Source: Variovorax sp. 679 (GTDB lineage Bacteria; Pseudomonadota; Gammaproteobacteria; Burkholderiales; Burkholderiaceae_C). From it: DNA of 64,000 nucleotides. The notes beneath the pieces are model-generated. The model did not search any database and was not told the origin of the DNA. It saw only the letters and a program-made list of their open reading frames with translations. The first letter of the stretch is position 1; every line of letters begins with the position of its first letter. The translations under genes and the position numbers were made by a program. The DNA lies in the NCBI RefSeq assembly GCF_003952185.1, contig NZ_RXFS01000012.1:62001-126000 (forward strand), read 5' to 3'. Positions 38,801 to 46,362 of the stretch are shown here, in pieces.

Positions 38801-41800
38801 CTGGTTGTGCAGGCGGCCGTTGACCGTCATGTTGCCACCCGCGATGAAGTACGCCGGGTCGACATTGATGGCAGTGTCCGAGACCGTCGTGATGTTGTTG
38901 GTCCAGACGCCGTAGCCTCCCATGCCGACCAACTCGCCAGTGTCCTTGCGATAGATGAATCCATCAATAGGATCGAGGTTAACCTCCTCCATCTTGTACT
39001 GCGTCGTCCTGCCGACGCCACTGCCCATTGGCGTGACTGGCGCCACGCCGACCGCCACGCTCGAGACCGAAGTGGGCGTGCCCAACTGGATGTGCACGTC
39101 GCGGTTGTTGACGTTGGCCATCGAGATGGACATGCTGCCCAACGACTGGATGTCTGCGCTTAGGTTGTCCAAGATGCTGCCTTGACCTGTGGCCGCACCG
39201 TTCGCGTCGAGCGCACCGCCGATAGCCATGCTGCCCGCACTGAAGATCAACGCGTGTTCGCGATTCGTGAGGTTGCCCGCGCCGATATCCAAATCCCCCC
39301 GCGAGGCGATGGTGGCCGCCGTTGTCGTACCGCCCATTGTCTCGGCCTCGTTCGTCAACGTCCCGGCGCTGATTGAAATGGCATTGCCGTAGACGCGGCC
39401 TGTGCCGATGTTGTTGAGGGTTCCCACGTTGACCTGCGTGCTGCCCTGGCTGTCGATCAGCCCGCGATTGTTCAGGGTACCGGCATTGACGATGGTGTTC
39501 GTGCCCGACATCTCGCCCGCGGCGTTGTTGCCGACCACATTGCCATTCACCGTCAGGGTATTGCCCGCGAGCAGCTTGGCGTTGTTGGTCAGGTTGCCGG
39601 TGGTGCCGTAGGTGAGATTGCCGCTGACACTGACGTCGCGGTTGTTGACGATGTCCTGTGTGAGCGCGACGGATAGGTCCTTGCCAGTCGTGAAATTCCC
39701 GTCGTTGCTGAATTTGGCGGCGTCGATCTGCAGGCTGTTCGTGGCCGTCAGGGTGCCGCCGGTGTTCACCAGGTTGAGCGTCTTGGCGCTCGGATTCCCT
39801 GCGTTCGGATCGGTAACCTTGAGGGTGTCTCCCGCTGACAGAAGGCCGCCCGTCGAGTTGTCCACGGTGCCACCGCTGGTCACAGAAAGATTCTGTACAG
39901 CGCGAATGGCTCCGGTCTTGTTCCCCAGCCCCCCGGCATTGATCGTGACGTTCGTGCCCTCGATGCCCTGGTTCGTGCCGCTGGTGTTGGCGTTGTCGAC
40001 GCTCGCCGCGTTCAAGGTCGTGGTGTCGCTGGAGCGCAGCAGACCGCCCGCATTCTGGAGCGCGCCGGCATTGACCGTCAGGGCCCCGACCGCCTGGGTC
40101 TCGCCACCGCTGTTGTCGTAGCTCGCGCCGCTGGTGTTGATCGTGACCGCCGCCTGTCCGATGACCTTTCCGCCGGTGGTGTTGGAAAAACCCTGCGCAG
40201 CCTTTGTCGTGGCGGTGAGCGCTTCCTTGGCGCTGACGAACCCCGCGTTGTTCTTGACGGAGCCCGCGTTGAGCGTCAGGGTGTCTGCACTCGTGATGCC
40301 CCCCTTGCCGTTGGTGTAGCCGGCCGCCTTGGTGTTGATGAGCGCCTGGTTGTTGGTATCGATGGTCATCGCAGTGCCAGACTGGATGAGGCCGGTGTCG
40401 TTGTTGAGTGCTCCGGACTTCACGTCGACAGTGGTGTCCGCCGCGATGGTCCCCTTGGCGCTGTTGTCCAGCGCTCCCCCATGGGTGTCGATGCTCAGGC
40501 TGTTGCCGAAGACCTTGCCGCCCGCGCTGCTCAGGCCACCATTGCTCAACGTCGTGGTACCGCCGGCTTGCAAGGTGCCGCCTGTGTTGGTGGTGGCGCC
40601 CGTGGTCGTCACGGCCAGATTGCCGCTGACGGCTGCGGTCGTGCCGGCGCTGTTGTCCAAACTGGCGGCGGTGACCGTGGTGTTGCCATTGGCGGCCAAC
40701 GTACCGCCTGCGTTCGTGGCCCCACCTGCGATGGTTGCACTCAGGTTGCCGACGGCCGTCAGGTTGCCTGTGTCGTTCTTCAAGCTACCTGCCTGGACGG
40801 TGGCATTGCCGCCCGCCAGGATCTGGCCCGCCGCGGAGTTGTCGAGAGAATTCGCGACGGCGAGGTTCAGATCGGAGCTGCCGGCAGCTTGCAGCTTGCC
40901 GCCCTTGTTGGTCATCGAGCCCGCGCTGGCCGTGATGACGCCATTGCTGGCGATGGTGCCTCCGTTGTTGGAAAGAGCGCCGCTGACATTGAGCGTCGTG
41001 TTGCCGGTGCCGGCCTGCACGATGCTGCCAAGCCGCTGGTTACTCAGCGAGCCGGCCTTGATGTCGATCTGTTTTGCGTAGGTGGTGCCAGCGTCCTGAT
41101 TGAACGCGCCAGTGAGGTCGACGACCAATGCACCGTTGCCGGTGAGCTTACCGTTCGCACCGTTGAAGTTGCCGCCGGCGATGGTCAGCGTACCGGTGCC
41201 GGCATGTTCGATCTTGCCGCTGGTGTTCGTGATGGATGTGGCTTGGAGCGTCAGGTCCTGACCGTTCGTGGCGATGTGGCTGTTCGAGTTGTCGATGCTG
41301 CCGCTGACGGCAAGAACGGTCGCGCCGGTGCCCGTCTGGATGATCTCGCCGCTATTGGTGTTGGCGATGTTCGAGGCATTGATCTGCAACTGGGCGGCGT
41401 TGAGCTTGCCAGTGCTGTTGACCAGCGTCTGACCGGACTGCGCATCAGCAGTGATGGCGAGCGTGCCGGCAGGCGCGGAGGTCGCGACAGTGGCGCCGCT
41501 GGTGATCACGTTGCCCTGGGTCGCCGTGATAGCAATATTGGCTGCGCCGGTCTGGCTACCCGAGAGGTCGACGGAAGCGCCCGTGAATGTGACGTTGCCA
41601 CCTGCGACGTTGGTGCCGGTAGAGGTCAGATCCTGGCTGGCCGTGACGGTCATGTCTCCGGTGCTTTGCAGGTTGCCACCAGTACCGTTGAGGCTCCCGG
41701 TCTGGATGCCAAGCGTCCCGCCGCCGGCGATATGTCCAGCGGTGTTCAGCAGCTGCTGACCAACGTTGAGCTGAACATTGCTGCCTGCTGAAGAGATGTT

Positions 41801-43528
41801 GCCCTGACTGTTGTTCAGGGACTGGCCGGTGATATTGAGGCTCTGGTTCGAAGCCAGCCTGCCAGAGGTGTTCTGAATCGCGCCTGCGACGTTGGCGGTC
41901 AGCGCACCCGTAGCCGAGATGGTCCCGCGCGCGTTGTCGGCATTGCCGCCCACTGTCAGATTGGCATCGGACGCGCTCGTGAGCGTGCCGTCGACGTTGC
42001 GCAGATCGCCGGTGGTGGTAATGCTCAGACTGCCCGCATTGAGCTTGCCTCCGGTGTTGTCGAACGTGCCGACGTTTGCGCCGAAGCTCTGGCTGACATT
42101 GAGCGTGCCACCCGCATTGCTGAAACTCGGACCTGCGACAGCCATCGTCGCGACATTGAGCGAGCCACCAGCATTGTTGATCTGCGGCGTGTTGAGCGTG
42201 ATGGGACCACCCGCGTAGATCTTGCCGCCGTCGTTGAATACGGTACCACCGGCGGTGATGACGCCTGGCGCTGGTGGCGTGTACGTTGTCGGAGTAGACG
42301 TGCCGCCGGTGCTTGTGCTGGTGCCACCAGCGTCCGTTGTCGATGGTGTGGCCGAGCCTCCACCGCCGCTTGGTGTCGGGGTCCCAGGAGTTGCCGCGCC
42401 GCCGCCGCTTGCACTGGCACTCACGGGCTCAGCACCGATTACCCCACCGTTGGTATTGCTCAAGACCGACGAAGCAATCGTCAGGCCTGTCGAGCTGCCC
42501 TGGCGGATCGTGCCTCCACGGTTGGAGATATCGCCAGGTGTGGTCAATTCAACGCGCTGGCCTTCCAGCGTGCCGATGTTCTCGAGACGGCCTGCCGCCG
42601 TAACGACAAGTCCCCCTGCACCGGCGCCGATATTGCCGGCGTTGCGTACGCCCAGGCCGGCCTCGCTCCCGATCAAGACGATCTTGTTTGCGTACATGCC
42701 ACCCAAGGCAGCAACATCGAGCGCAAACGTCGGAGCAGCGCCCGTACCCGCCGTAGGCGTGATCTGGCTATAGTCGGCGCTGATCTGATTTGCGCCGGTC
42801 ACCACCTTGAGCTCGCTGGCCCAGATACTCGCATTGGCCTGCACGGCGCGCGCGAGGATGGCGGCGTAGTCGGTCTTGCTGGCATCGAGGCCCGCGCCGT
42901 CGATGGTGACGGTGCCGCCACGAACAAGGAAACTGTCGAGACCGCCGACGGCGTTGAACTGCGGCGTGCCGGTCGTGAGGGTGGCGCGGCTGGCATTGAT
43001 GAAGCCACCGCCATCGACGCTGATGCCCGCCGGGTTCGCGATGATCACTTCGGCGCGCTGGCCACCCACTTCGATATAGCCGCGAAGCTGGCTGGGCGCT
43101 CCGCCGTTGACCTCATTGAGGATGATGCGTGCCGGACCCGATGCCAGGAACGGGTTGCCCTGAACGAACCCACCCAACTGGGTCTGCACGTTCACCCGGC
43201 TGTTGTTCAGGATGGCGCCATTCGCACCGACGTTGAACTGGTTGTAGACGTTGCGCGAGACACCAGCAGCGGAAGGCGTCTGGATGTTGACCAGCGGCAC
43301 GCCGTTGGGCGCTGTCAGCACGGTCGGGCGAAGGTTGCCTGGAACGTTGGGAGCGCCGACGATTTGCGCCTGCGCCGACATTGCCATCAACGCGCCTGCG
43401 ATGGCGACGAAGACACCAGCGCTGGTCGCCTTGCTGGCACCCTTGCCAGTGCTGGCGGCCGTTTCCTGGACCGCCATGCGCATCCCTCTGGCCGCGTTGA
43501 AGACCACGCGGTGCAAGTGCCGATTCAT
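32855..43528 (-). CDS. Filamentous hemagglutinin / CdiA-type exoprotein with HINT domain and C-terminal toxin
   Basis: A 3557-residue two-partner-secretion exoprotein. The N-terminus is an extended signal peptide (starting MNRHLHRVVFN, cleavage near residue 55). The TPS domain follows with the NPxGI motif at 165-169. A low-complexity Gly/Ser/Thr/Pro insert is near residues 370-420, then long FHA-type beta-helix repeats rich in N-T-G-G and L-N-N patterns. A conserved pre-toxin part with NNRQLAP follows. Residues 3213-3352 are an intein-like HINT domain (CCFAPGTLVS ... WVHN), and residues 3353-3557 are a variable C-terminal domain. Ribosome site GGGAG precedes the ATG. Order toxin-immunity-lipoprotein-transporter matches Burkholderia contact-dependent inhibition loci. 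Toxin activity is inferred. Confidence 0.92.
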   Translation of the reverse strand: MNRHLHRVVFNAARGMRMAVQETAASTGKGASKATSAGVFVAIAGALMAMSAQAQIVGAPNVPGNLRPTVLTAPNGVPLVNIQTPSAAGVSRNVYNQFNVGANGAILNNSRVNVQTQLGGFVQGNPFLASGPARIILNEVNGGAPSQLRGYIEVGGQRAEVIIANPAGISVDGGGFINASRATLTTGTPQFNAVGGLDSFLVRGGTVTIDGAGLDASKTDYAAILARAVQANASIWASELKVVTGANQISADYSQITPTAGTGAAPTFALDVAALGGMYANKIVLIGSEAGLGVRNAGNIGAGAGGLVVTAAGRLENIGTLEGQRVELTTPGDISNRGGTIRQGSSTGLTIASSVLSNTNGGVIGAEPVSASASGGGAATPGTPTPSGGGGSATPSTTDAGGTSTSTGGTSTPTTYTPPAPGVITAGGTVFNDGGKIYAGGPITLNTPQINNAGGSLNVATMAVAGPSFSNAGGTLNVSQSFGANVGTFDNTGGKLNAGSLSITTTGDLRNVDGTLTSASDANLTVGGNADNARGTISATGALTANVAGAIQNTSGRLASNQSLNITGQSLNNSQGNISSAGSNVQLNVGQQLLNTAGHIAGGGTLGIQTGSLNGTGGNLQSTGDMTVTASQDLTSTGTNVAGGNVTFTGASVDLSGSQTGAANIAITATQGNVITSGATVATSAPAGTLAITADAQSGQTLVNSTGKLNAAQLQINASNIANTNSGEIIQTGTGATVLAVSGSIDNSNSHIATNGQDLTLQATSITNTSGKIEHAGTGTLTIAGGNFNGANGKLTGNGALVVDLTGAFNQDAGTTYAKQIDIKAGSLSNQRLGSIVQAGTGNTTLNVSGALSNNGGTIASNGVITASAGSMTNKGGKLQAAGSSDLNLAVANSLDNSAAGQILAGGNATVQAGSLKNDTGNLTAVGNLSATIAGGATNAGGTLAANGNTTVTAASLDNSAGTTAAVSGNLAVTTTGATTNTGGTLQAGGTTTLSNGGLSSAGGKVFGNSLSIDTHGGALDNSAKGTIAADTTVDVKSGALNNDTGLIQSGTAMTIDTNNQALINTKAAGYTNGKGGITSADTLTLNAGSVKNNAGFVSAKEALTATTKAAQGFSNTTGGKVIGQAAVTINTSGASYDNSGGETQAVGALTVNAGALQNAGGLLRSSDTTTLNAASVDNANTSGTNQGIEGTNVTINAGGLGNKTGAIRAVQNLSVTSGGTVDNSTGGLLSAGDTLKVTDPNAGNPSAKTLNLVNTGGTLTATNSLQIDAAKFSNDGNFTTGKDLSVALTQDIVNNRDVSVSGNLTYGTTGNLTNNAKLLAGNTLTVNGNVVGNNAAGEMSGTNTIVNAGTLNNRGLIDSQGSTQVNVGTLNNIGTGRVYGNAISISAGTLTNEAETMGGTTTAATIASRGDLDIGAGNLTNREHALIFSAGSMAIGGALDANGAATGQGSILDNLSADIQSLGSMSISMANVNNRDVHIQLGTPTSVSSVAVGVAPVTPMGSGVGRTTQYKMEEVNLDPIDGFIYRKDTGELVGMGGYGVWTNNITTVSDTAINVDPAYFIAGGNMTVNGRLHNQDSQVLAGGTITANAYQSSQLTGSVNVSGLASVVNNQGQVQAVNIPLVLAPQSIALGAYKYQENLNATTGYNAGSAAKGSGSATGGGAGSASGGPGAGVIVEVAANVGTVVSTGGTGASGASGGSSAGSTRTVPAVVRTSTPNLNVPQASLFRTQAGGNYLIETDPRFANYRNWLSSDYLLNSFGFDPNNTLKRLGDGFYEQQLIREQVARLTGYRYLGGFNNDEAQYAALMDAGVTFAKQYGLRPGVALTAAQMAQLTSDIVWLVEQTVTLPDGSTQRALVPQVYVRVQPGDIDGSGALLSADATVIKSTGDVTNKGTIAGRSLVSISADNVNNLDGGRIAGGNIGINAARDINNIGSSIAARDTAVLTAGGDINMETTTRSRGTSTAIDRVAGVYVTNPGGVLLASAGHDVNLVGAALVSAGSAAVGAGRDVNLGTVTEGHTLVFSAPGAAGISSESREMGSVIQGQDNVQVAAGNNLNIRAGALQSLNGTLVATAANDINVTSGQATKNTASVTRKSSQNLFRKSSSSTADTSATTEVLSSSLGGKNVALVAGNDINLQAAQLRAVDAMSLSAGRDINLTTANQTDLELHAAQSKTSGTAFGIGLAAATFMGDATAVAIAGNKKSSNHADASISTQAIGTTISTGSLQTVSGRDTTLQAATVVADNGITMMAGRNLTVESAQNYRISSSYDASSKSGMIGTWYNPAIGNIKGSQANAEISTTQQASQVASLAGNVTMIAGNEYRQTASSVLATGQAGPLVGGDVNILAKNVIINSADNTSLSMTLDKSSSTVVGGSASFGGISTNMIQGAVNTVRAVGGTGGDGRMQALGAVNLAMEGKSAYDTAQAVASGGPMSYGVSVNVSRNTSQSTSVTTTTTAVGAGIVGANNVNIVATGAGKDSNIDVVGSTIAAGNTVNLAADNAVTLEASKNSSVTTGRNSSHGASVGVTFGAGAQNGFSIQLGVSNGKGSNDQNGVSYNASQVIGGQAVNVSSGGDLMLKGATIQANRVTADVGGNLSIESLQDTSIGRSRQSSSGFNLNLCIPPICYGVSTAGVSAAGAKSDGVFISPAIQSGIKAGDGGFDVKVSGNTDLKGAVIESTQAAIDSGKNRFSTGGSLTMSDLQNVSQSSGSSYSMSGSVGFMAGGASNQQAAMRMDQNMSESQVAMASNTAPGGSAGTGSYSSSQSSVTKSGISGIAGDQTVRTGDNSSAGTLIKDWNTQDIIKNVQAQTQLTQEFGRQAARAIGEYADEQERQAQRLRAQAALAGDPETSQALIGQAETLEGQWREGGTSRVGLHVLAGALGGGVNGALGAAASAGTAPLLNSLQDSIASQLIASGVNEQSAIATARVISGSTAAALGAAVGSAGGAATALNTDLNNRQLAPQEQALLRKKARELAAAQAAAGGPVGNDTYWYNILSLAATAGMDEQTAKDLKNYLNSLAYQAQQPNANPVGAQTFLRDLVAAQGYVNEMRGQTLYDGNGNAIVVDGGVLTTFMATGNQYANHNLFGGGPIGGFATMLGFGNGAGSVSIDPEYLAAGRVNSQSDTQIKSLLNSVMASTSDAITPICPECNLIGLNVAGMAQGLAGALRGTAAAEVNAIADVTKALASGRGDTGVVLSEGQRLTQAEANAARLTPCCFAPGTLVSTEAGERTIESIKIGERVWTRLEDGTGAPFLAPVTATHVRDDRPILRLSIREGDKSEDLLVTPGHPFYVPGRGFVGVETLRSGDPLVSRSGQAPLHVRSVALESPKGVTHNLTVEAGHTFFVGAFDTWVHNVGPCVSCANGSCAVHLPDSLPGIGSGGAYGKGVAGPEVNRFISDASANRVADVFAARKENPALLAQGESVGVNGGSVVAKSIKDVSIAELQYAYDSAAAGNKVVILGGSGNSGLDLIINGQRFELATVTANSDATVFYAIKRKLESSAPGGTIYESGASIVIDGRAANLSMGNARKAVQEILNSETYRLNPKTVTIYTAQGKVVF
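32858..33472 (-). other. Variable C-terminal toxin domain of the exoprotein
   Basis: The last 205 residues, after the HINT domain ends at VHN. It starts with a Cys-rich linker (GPCVSCANGSCAVH). A compact alpha/beta part follows with GLDLIINGQRFELATVT, VFYAIKRKLES, SIVIDGRAANLS and VTIYTAQGKVV. This strand-helix layout resembles nuclease-type CDI toxins with D...E-x-K sites, but lysine is replaced (E-L-A). A nuclease role is therefore only a guess. Confidence 0.6.
33473..33892 (-). other. HINT (intein/hedgehog-like) pretoxin processing domain
   Basis: 140 residues within the exoprotein. The block starts at the catalytic cysteine pair CCFAPGTLVST, and continues with the conserved TPGHPFYVPGRGF block, a THNLTVEAGHTFFV strand and the terminal WVHN. 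All residues expected for self-cleavage are present. HINT domains in polymorphic toxins release the toxin tip. Confidence 0.85.
42262..42424 (-). repeat. Low-complexity Gly/Ser/Thr/Pro insert in the exoprotein
   Basis: About 50 residues made nearly only of G, S, T, P and A (for example GTPTPSGGGGSATPSTTDAG), inserted between beta-helix repeats near residue 370. A second, weaker Gly/Ser/Ala-rich stretch lies around 38,440-38,600. These are probably flexible spacers, and short repeats here may vary in number between strains. Confidence 0.7.
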
Positions 43529-43754
43529 TGTTCTGAGGCTCCCTGGTAGTTGTCATTTCGCAGTCAAATCTGTGACGAAATGAAAGCTGCAGGGGCGCGA
43601 TTATGAAAGAGCGGCGCTTGCTTTCAAGGAATTAATACATGCTTTTCAACGACAGAATTTATTCAATTCCGTTGAATTAATTCTTATTGATTAATCTCTT
43701 GTTGATCGAATCTGCCTCGTCAACAATTGTCAAGAATTCGCATCGAACCGGGCT
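43529..43754 (-). promoter_or_regulatory. AT-rich upstream region of the contact-inhibition operon
   Basis: This non-coding stretch holds the likely promoter for the minus-strand toxin operon. It is far more AT-rich than its surroundings at 43,610-43,740. An inverted repeat TTCAACG (43645-43651) / CGTTGAA (43670-43676) with an 18-base spacer and a palindrome GAATTAATTC (43674-43683) are possible regulator sites. I cannot place -35/-10 boxes with confidence. Confidence 0.5.
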
Positions 43755-43783
43755 GGCTTCACCCTCGGAAAAAGGATGAAGCC
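43755..43783 (-). terminator. Hairpin just after the alpha-E gene
   Basis: GGCTTCA and TGAAGCC pair as a seven-base stem, extended by three further pairs after a mismatch, directly past the stop codon of the alpha-E gene. It could end the ATP-grasp/alpha-E transcript before the toxin promoter. A run of uridines after it is lacking, so it may depend on other factors. Confidence 0.45.
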
Positions 43784-43796
43784 TCCGCATTTCCAA

Positions 43797-44753
43797 TCAA
43801 TGCGCCGGAACCAGAAAATCCTGGCTGATCCGCACACCCAGTTCATTCACGCGATCAAGGAATTGCGTGAGATAAGCATGCAGCCCGGTCGCCAGAATTT
43901 CGTCGACCCGCGCATATTGCAGATCCGCCAGCAGCTTGCCGGCACGGCGCTGCGTCTCCGCACTCTGCTCGTTCTGTACTTTCGCAAGGTTGTTGACCAC
44001 CTCGACCAGGCTAGCGTGCAGCGAGCGCGGCATGTCGGCGCGAAGAATCAGCAGCTCCGCCACGCGCTCGGGCTTGATCACGTCACGGTACACCTTGCGG
44101 TAGACCTCGAAGGCCGAGACGCTGCGCAGGATCGCGCTCCAGTGATAGAAGTCGTATTCCTGATCTTCCTCGGTGGCGGCGCCGAAGAACTCGCTATTCA
44201 GCGCATGGAACTTCACGTCGACCAGGCGCGCGGTGTTGTCAGCACGCTCCAGGAAGGTGCCCAGGCGCGAGAAGTAGAAGGCCTCGTCCTGCAGCATGGT
44301 GCCCAGCGTGACGCCGCGCGACAGGTGCGAGCGGAACTTCACCCATTCGAAGAACTGGCCGGGGTCGCGCTCGAAGTCGCCCGAGCGCAGCATGCGGTTG
44401 ACTTCGAGCCATGTGGTGTTCTGCGTTTCCCAGGCTTCGGTGGTGAGCGCGCCGCGCACGGCGCGCGCGTTCTCGCGTGCGGCCTTGAGGCAGGAGACGA
44501 TCGACGAGGCGTTGCTCTCGTCCTTGACCATGAACTCCATCACCTCCTTGGGCGCGATCTGGTCGTACTTCTGGTTGTACCAGGGCAGCAGCTCGCTGAT
44601 GGAAAGCACACCCTGCCAGCCGTACTTGGCGACTTCGGCGGACTGCGGCAGCAGCGAGGTCTGGTAGTTGACGTCCAGCATGCGCGCGGTGTTCTCCGCG
44701 CGCTCGGTGTAGCGGGACATCCAGTAGAGATGGTCGGCGGTACGTGACAGCAT
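43797..44753 (-). CDS. Alpha-E domain protein (stand-alone copy)
   Basis: A 318-residue all-helical protein of the alpha-E family (DUF403), beginning with the typical MLSRTADHLYWMSRYTERAE signature. A second family block is FLERADNTARLVDVK at about 168-182. By genome-context studies, alpha-E proteins always accompany circularly permuted ATP-grasp amidoligase-like enzymes; their own activity is unknown. The ATP-grasp gene is 13 bases upstream on the same strand. A second alpha-E domain is fused to an ATP-grasp domain in the gene at 53,558. Confidence 0.92.
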   Translation of the reverse strand: MLSRTADHLYWMSRYTERAENTARMLDVNYQTSLLPQSAEVAKYGWQGVLSISELLPWYNQKYDQIAPKEVMEFMVKDESNASSIVSCLKAARENARAVRGALTTEAWETQNTTWLEVNRMLRSGDFERDPGQFFEWVKFRSHLSRGVTLGTMLQDEAFYFSRLGTFLERADNTARLVDVKFHALNSEFFGAATEEDQEYDFYHWSAILRSVSAFEVYRKVYRDVIKPERVAELLILRADMPRSLHASLVEVVNNLAKVQNEQSAETQRRAGKLLADLQYARVDEILATGLHAYLTQFLDRVNELGVRISQDFLVPAH

Positions 44754-44766
44754 CTTCGTTGTCCTC

Positions 44767-46263
44767 CTACGATTGGCTTTGCGACTGCGCAGGCGCCGCC
44801 TTGGGCTTGGGGCTGCGGTCGGCTTCGAGAATCCAGGTGTCCTTGGTGCCGCCGCCCTGCGACGAATTGACCACCAGCGAACCTTCCTTCAGGGCCACGC
44901 GCGTGAGGCCACCGGGCACCATCTGCACTTCGCTGCCCGAGAGCACGAAGGGCCGAAGGTCGATGTGGCGCGGCGCGATGCCTGCGTCGACAAAGGTTGG
45001 CGAGGTCGACAGGCTCAGCGTGGGCTGGGCGATGTAGCCGTCGGGCTTGGCGATCACGGCCTTCTTGAAGTCCTCGATCTCGGCCTGCGTGGCAGCCGGG
45101 CCGATCAGCATGCCGTAGCCGCCGGCGCCGTGCACCTCCTTGACGACCAGGTCCTTCATGTTGTCGAGCGTGTATTGCAACTCGTCCTTGTTGCGGCACA
45201 TGTAAGTGGGCACGTTCTTCAGGATCGGCTTCTCGCCGAGGTAGAACTCCACCATCTTCGGCACGTAGGGGTAGATCGACTTGTCGTCGGCCACGCCGGT
45301 GCCCACCGCATTGCAGATGACGACGTTGCCTTCGCGGTACGCGCGCATCAGGCCCGCGCAGCCCAGCGTGGATGTGGGGCGGAACACTTCCGGGTCGAGG
45401 AAGTCGTCGTCCACGCGGCGGTAGATGACGTCGACGCGCTTCGGGCCGCGCGTGGTGCGCATGTAGACGAAGTTGTCCTTGACGAACAGGTCCTGCCCCT
45501 CTACCAGCTCCACGCCCATCTGCTGGGCGAGGAAGGCGTGCTCGAAGTAGGCGCTGTTGTACATGCCGGGCGTGAGCACCACCACCGTGGGCTCGGCCGT
45601 GGCCGGCGGCGCGCTGGCGCGAAGCGTTTCGAGCAGCAGGTCGGGGTAATGCGCGACCGGCGCGATGCGGTTCTGGTTGAAGAGCTCCGGGAAGAGCCGC
45701 ATCATCATCTTGCGGTTCTCGAGCATGTAGCTCACGCCGCTGGGCACGCGAAGGTTGTCCTCGAGCACGTAGTACTCGCCGTTGCCCTGCGCATCGGGGG
45801 CGCGCACGATGTCGATGCCCGAGATGTTCGAGTAGACGTTGTGCGGCACGTTGACGCCCATCATCTCTGGGCGGAACTGCGCGTTGTTCAGGATCTGCTC
45901 GGCCGGAATGATGCCGGCCTTGATGATTTCCTGGTCGTGATAAACGTCATGCAGGAAGCGGTTGAGCGCCGTGACGCGCTGTACCAGCCCCTTTTCCATG
46001 CTCTCCCACTCGTGGGCGGGAATGATGCGGGGCAGCAGGTCGAACGGTATGAGCCGCTCGGTGCCGGAGCCGTCCTCGTCCTTGGCGCCGTACACCGCGA
46101 AGGTGATGCCGACCCGGCGGAAAATCATTTCCGCCTCTTCTCGCCGCGAACGCATCACCTCACCGGGTTGCTTCGCGAGCCATTGGTCGTAGCGCTTGTA
46201 GTGCTGTCGGATCGCAGCTCCAGCGTAGGGAAGCTGCTCGTACATCTCGTCGAATTTGTGCAT
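44767..46263 (-). CDS. Circularly permuted ATP-grasp family protein (stand-alone copy)
   Basis: A 498-residue putative carboxylate-amine ligase. Characteristic segments are YVLEDNLRVPSGVSYMLENR, VVLTPGMYNSAYFEHAFLA, VDVIYRRVDDDFLDPEVF and VVKEVHGAGGYGMLIGP, with the acidic metal ligands and ATP-binding lysine pattern of the family. The ATG at 46263 is chosen because MHKFDEMYEQL matches the normal family start and AAGGAG precedes it; the frame extends 22 codons further. The tail is Q/S-rich (APAQSQSQS). It is the first gene of a two-gene unit with alpha-E. The product is unknown. Confidence 0.91.
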   Translation of the reverse strand: MHKFDEMYEQLPYAGAAIRQHYKRYDQWLAKQPGEVMRSRREEAEMIFRRVGITFAVYGAKDEDGSGTERLIPFDLLPRIIPAHEWESMEKGLVQRVTALNRFLHDVYHDQEIIKAGIIPAEQILNNAQFRPEMMGVNVPHNVYSNISGIDIVRAPDAQGNGEYYVLEDNLRVPSGVSYMLENRKMMMRLFPELFNQNRIAPVAHYPDLLLETLRASAPPATAEPTVVVLTPGMYNSAYFEHAFLAQQMGVELVEGQDLFVKDNFVYMRTTRGPKRVDVIYRRVDDDFLDPEVFRPTSTLGCAGLMRAYREGNVVICNAVGTGVADDKSIYPYVPKMVEFYLGEKPILKNVPTYMCRNKDELQYTLDNMKDLVVKEVHGAGGYGMLIGPAATQAEIEDFKKAVIAKPDGYIAQPTLSLSTSPTFVDAGIAPRHIDLRPFVLSGSEVQMVPGGLTRVALKEGSLVVNSSQGGGTKDTWILEADRSPKPKAAPAQSQSQS

Positions 46264-46362
46264 GGAACGACCAATCTCCTTGAGCACATAGCTTAGCAAG
46301 TTCAGGGCCAGTAGAACCCCTGATGCCAAGGCCGGAGACAGGCCGGACGACTTTTTCCACGC

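Noticed and set aside
37340..39163. A 607-codon plus-strand frame inside the exoprotein gene
   Set aside because: It lies fully within the repetitive minus-strand exoprotein, has no recognisable domain and no ribosome site; a frame shadow.
39000..43400. Regularly repeated short motifs in the exoprotein gene as a possible CRISPR-like or tandem array
   Set aside because: The repeats are degenerate, in frame, and translate into FHA-type beta-helix repeats; no spacer/repeat structure.
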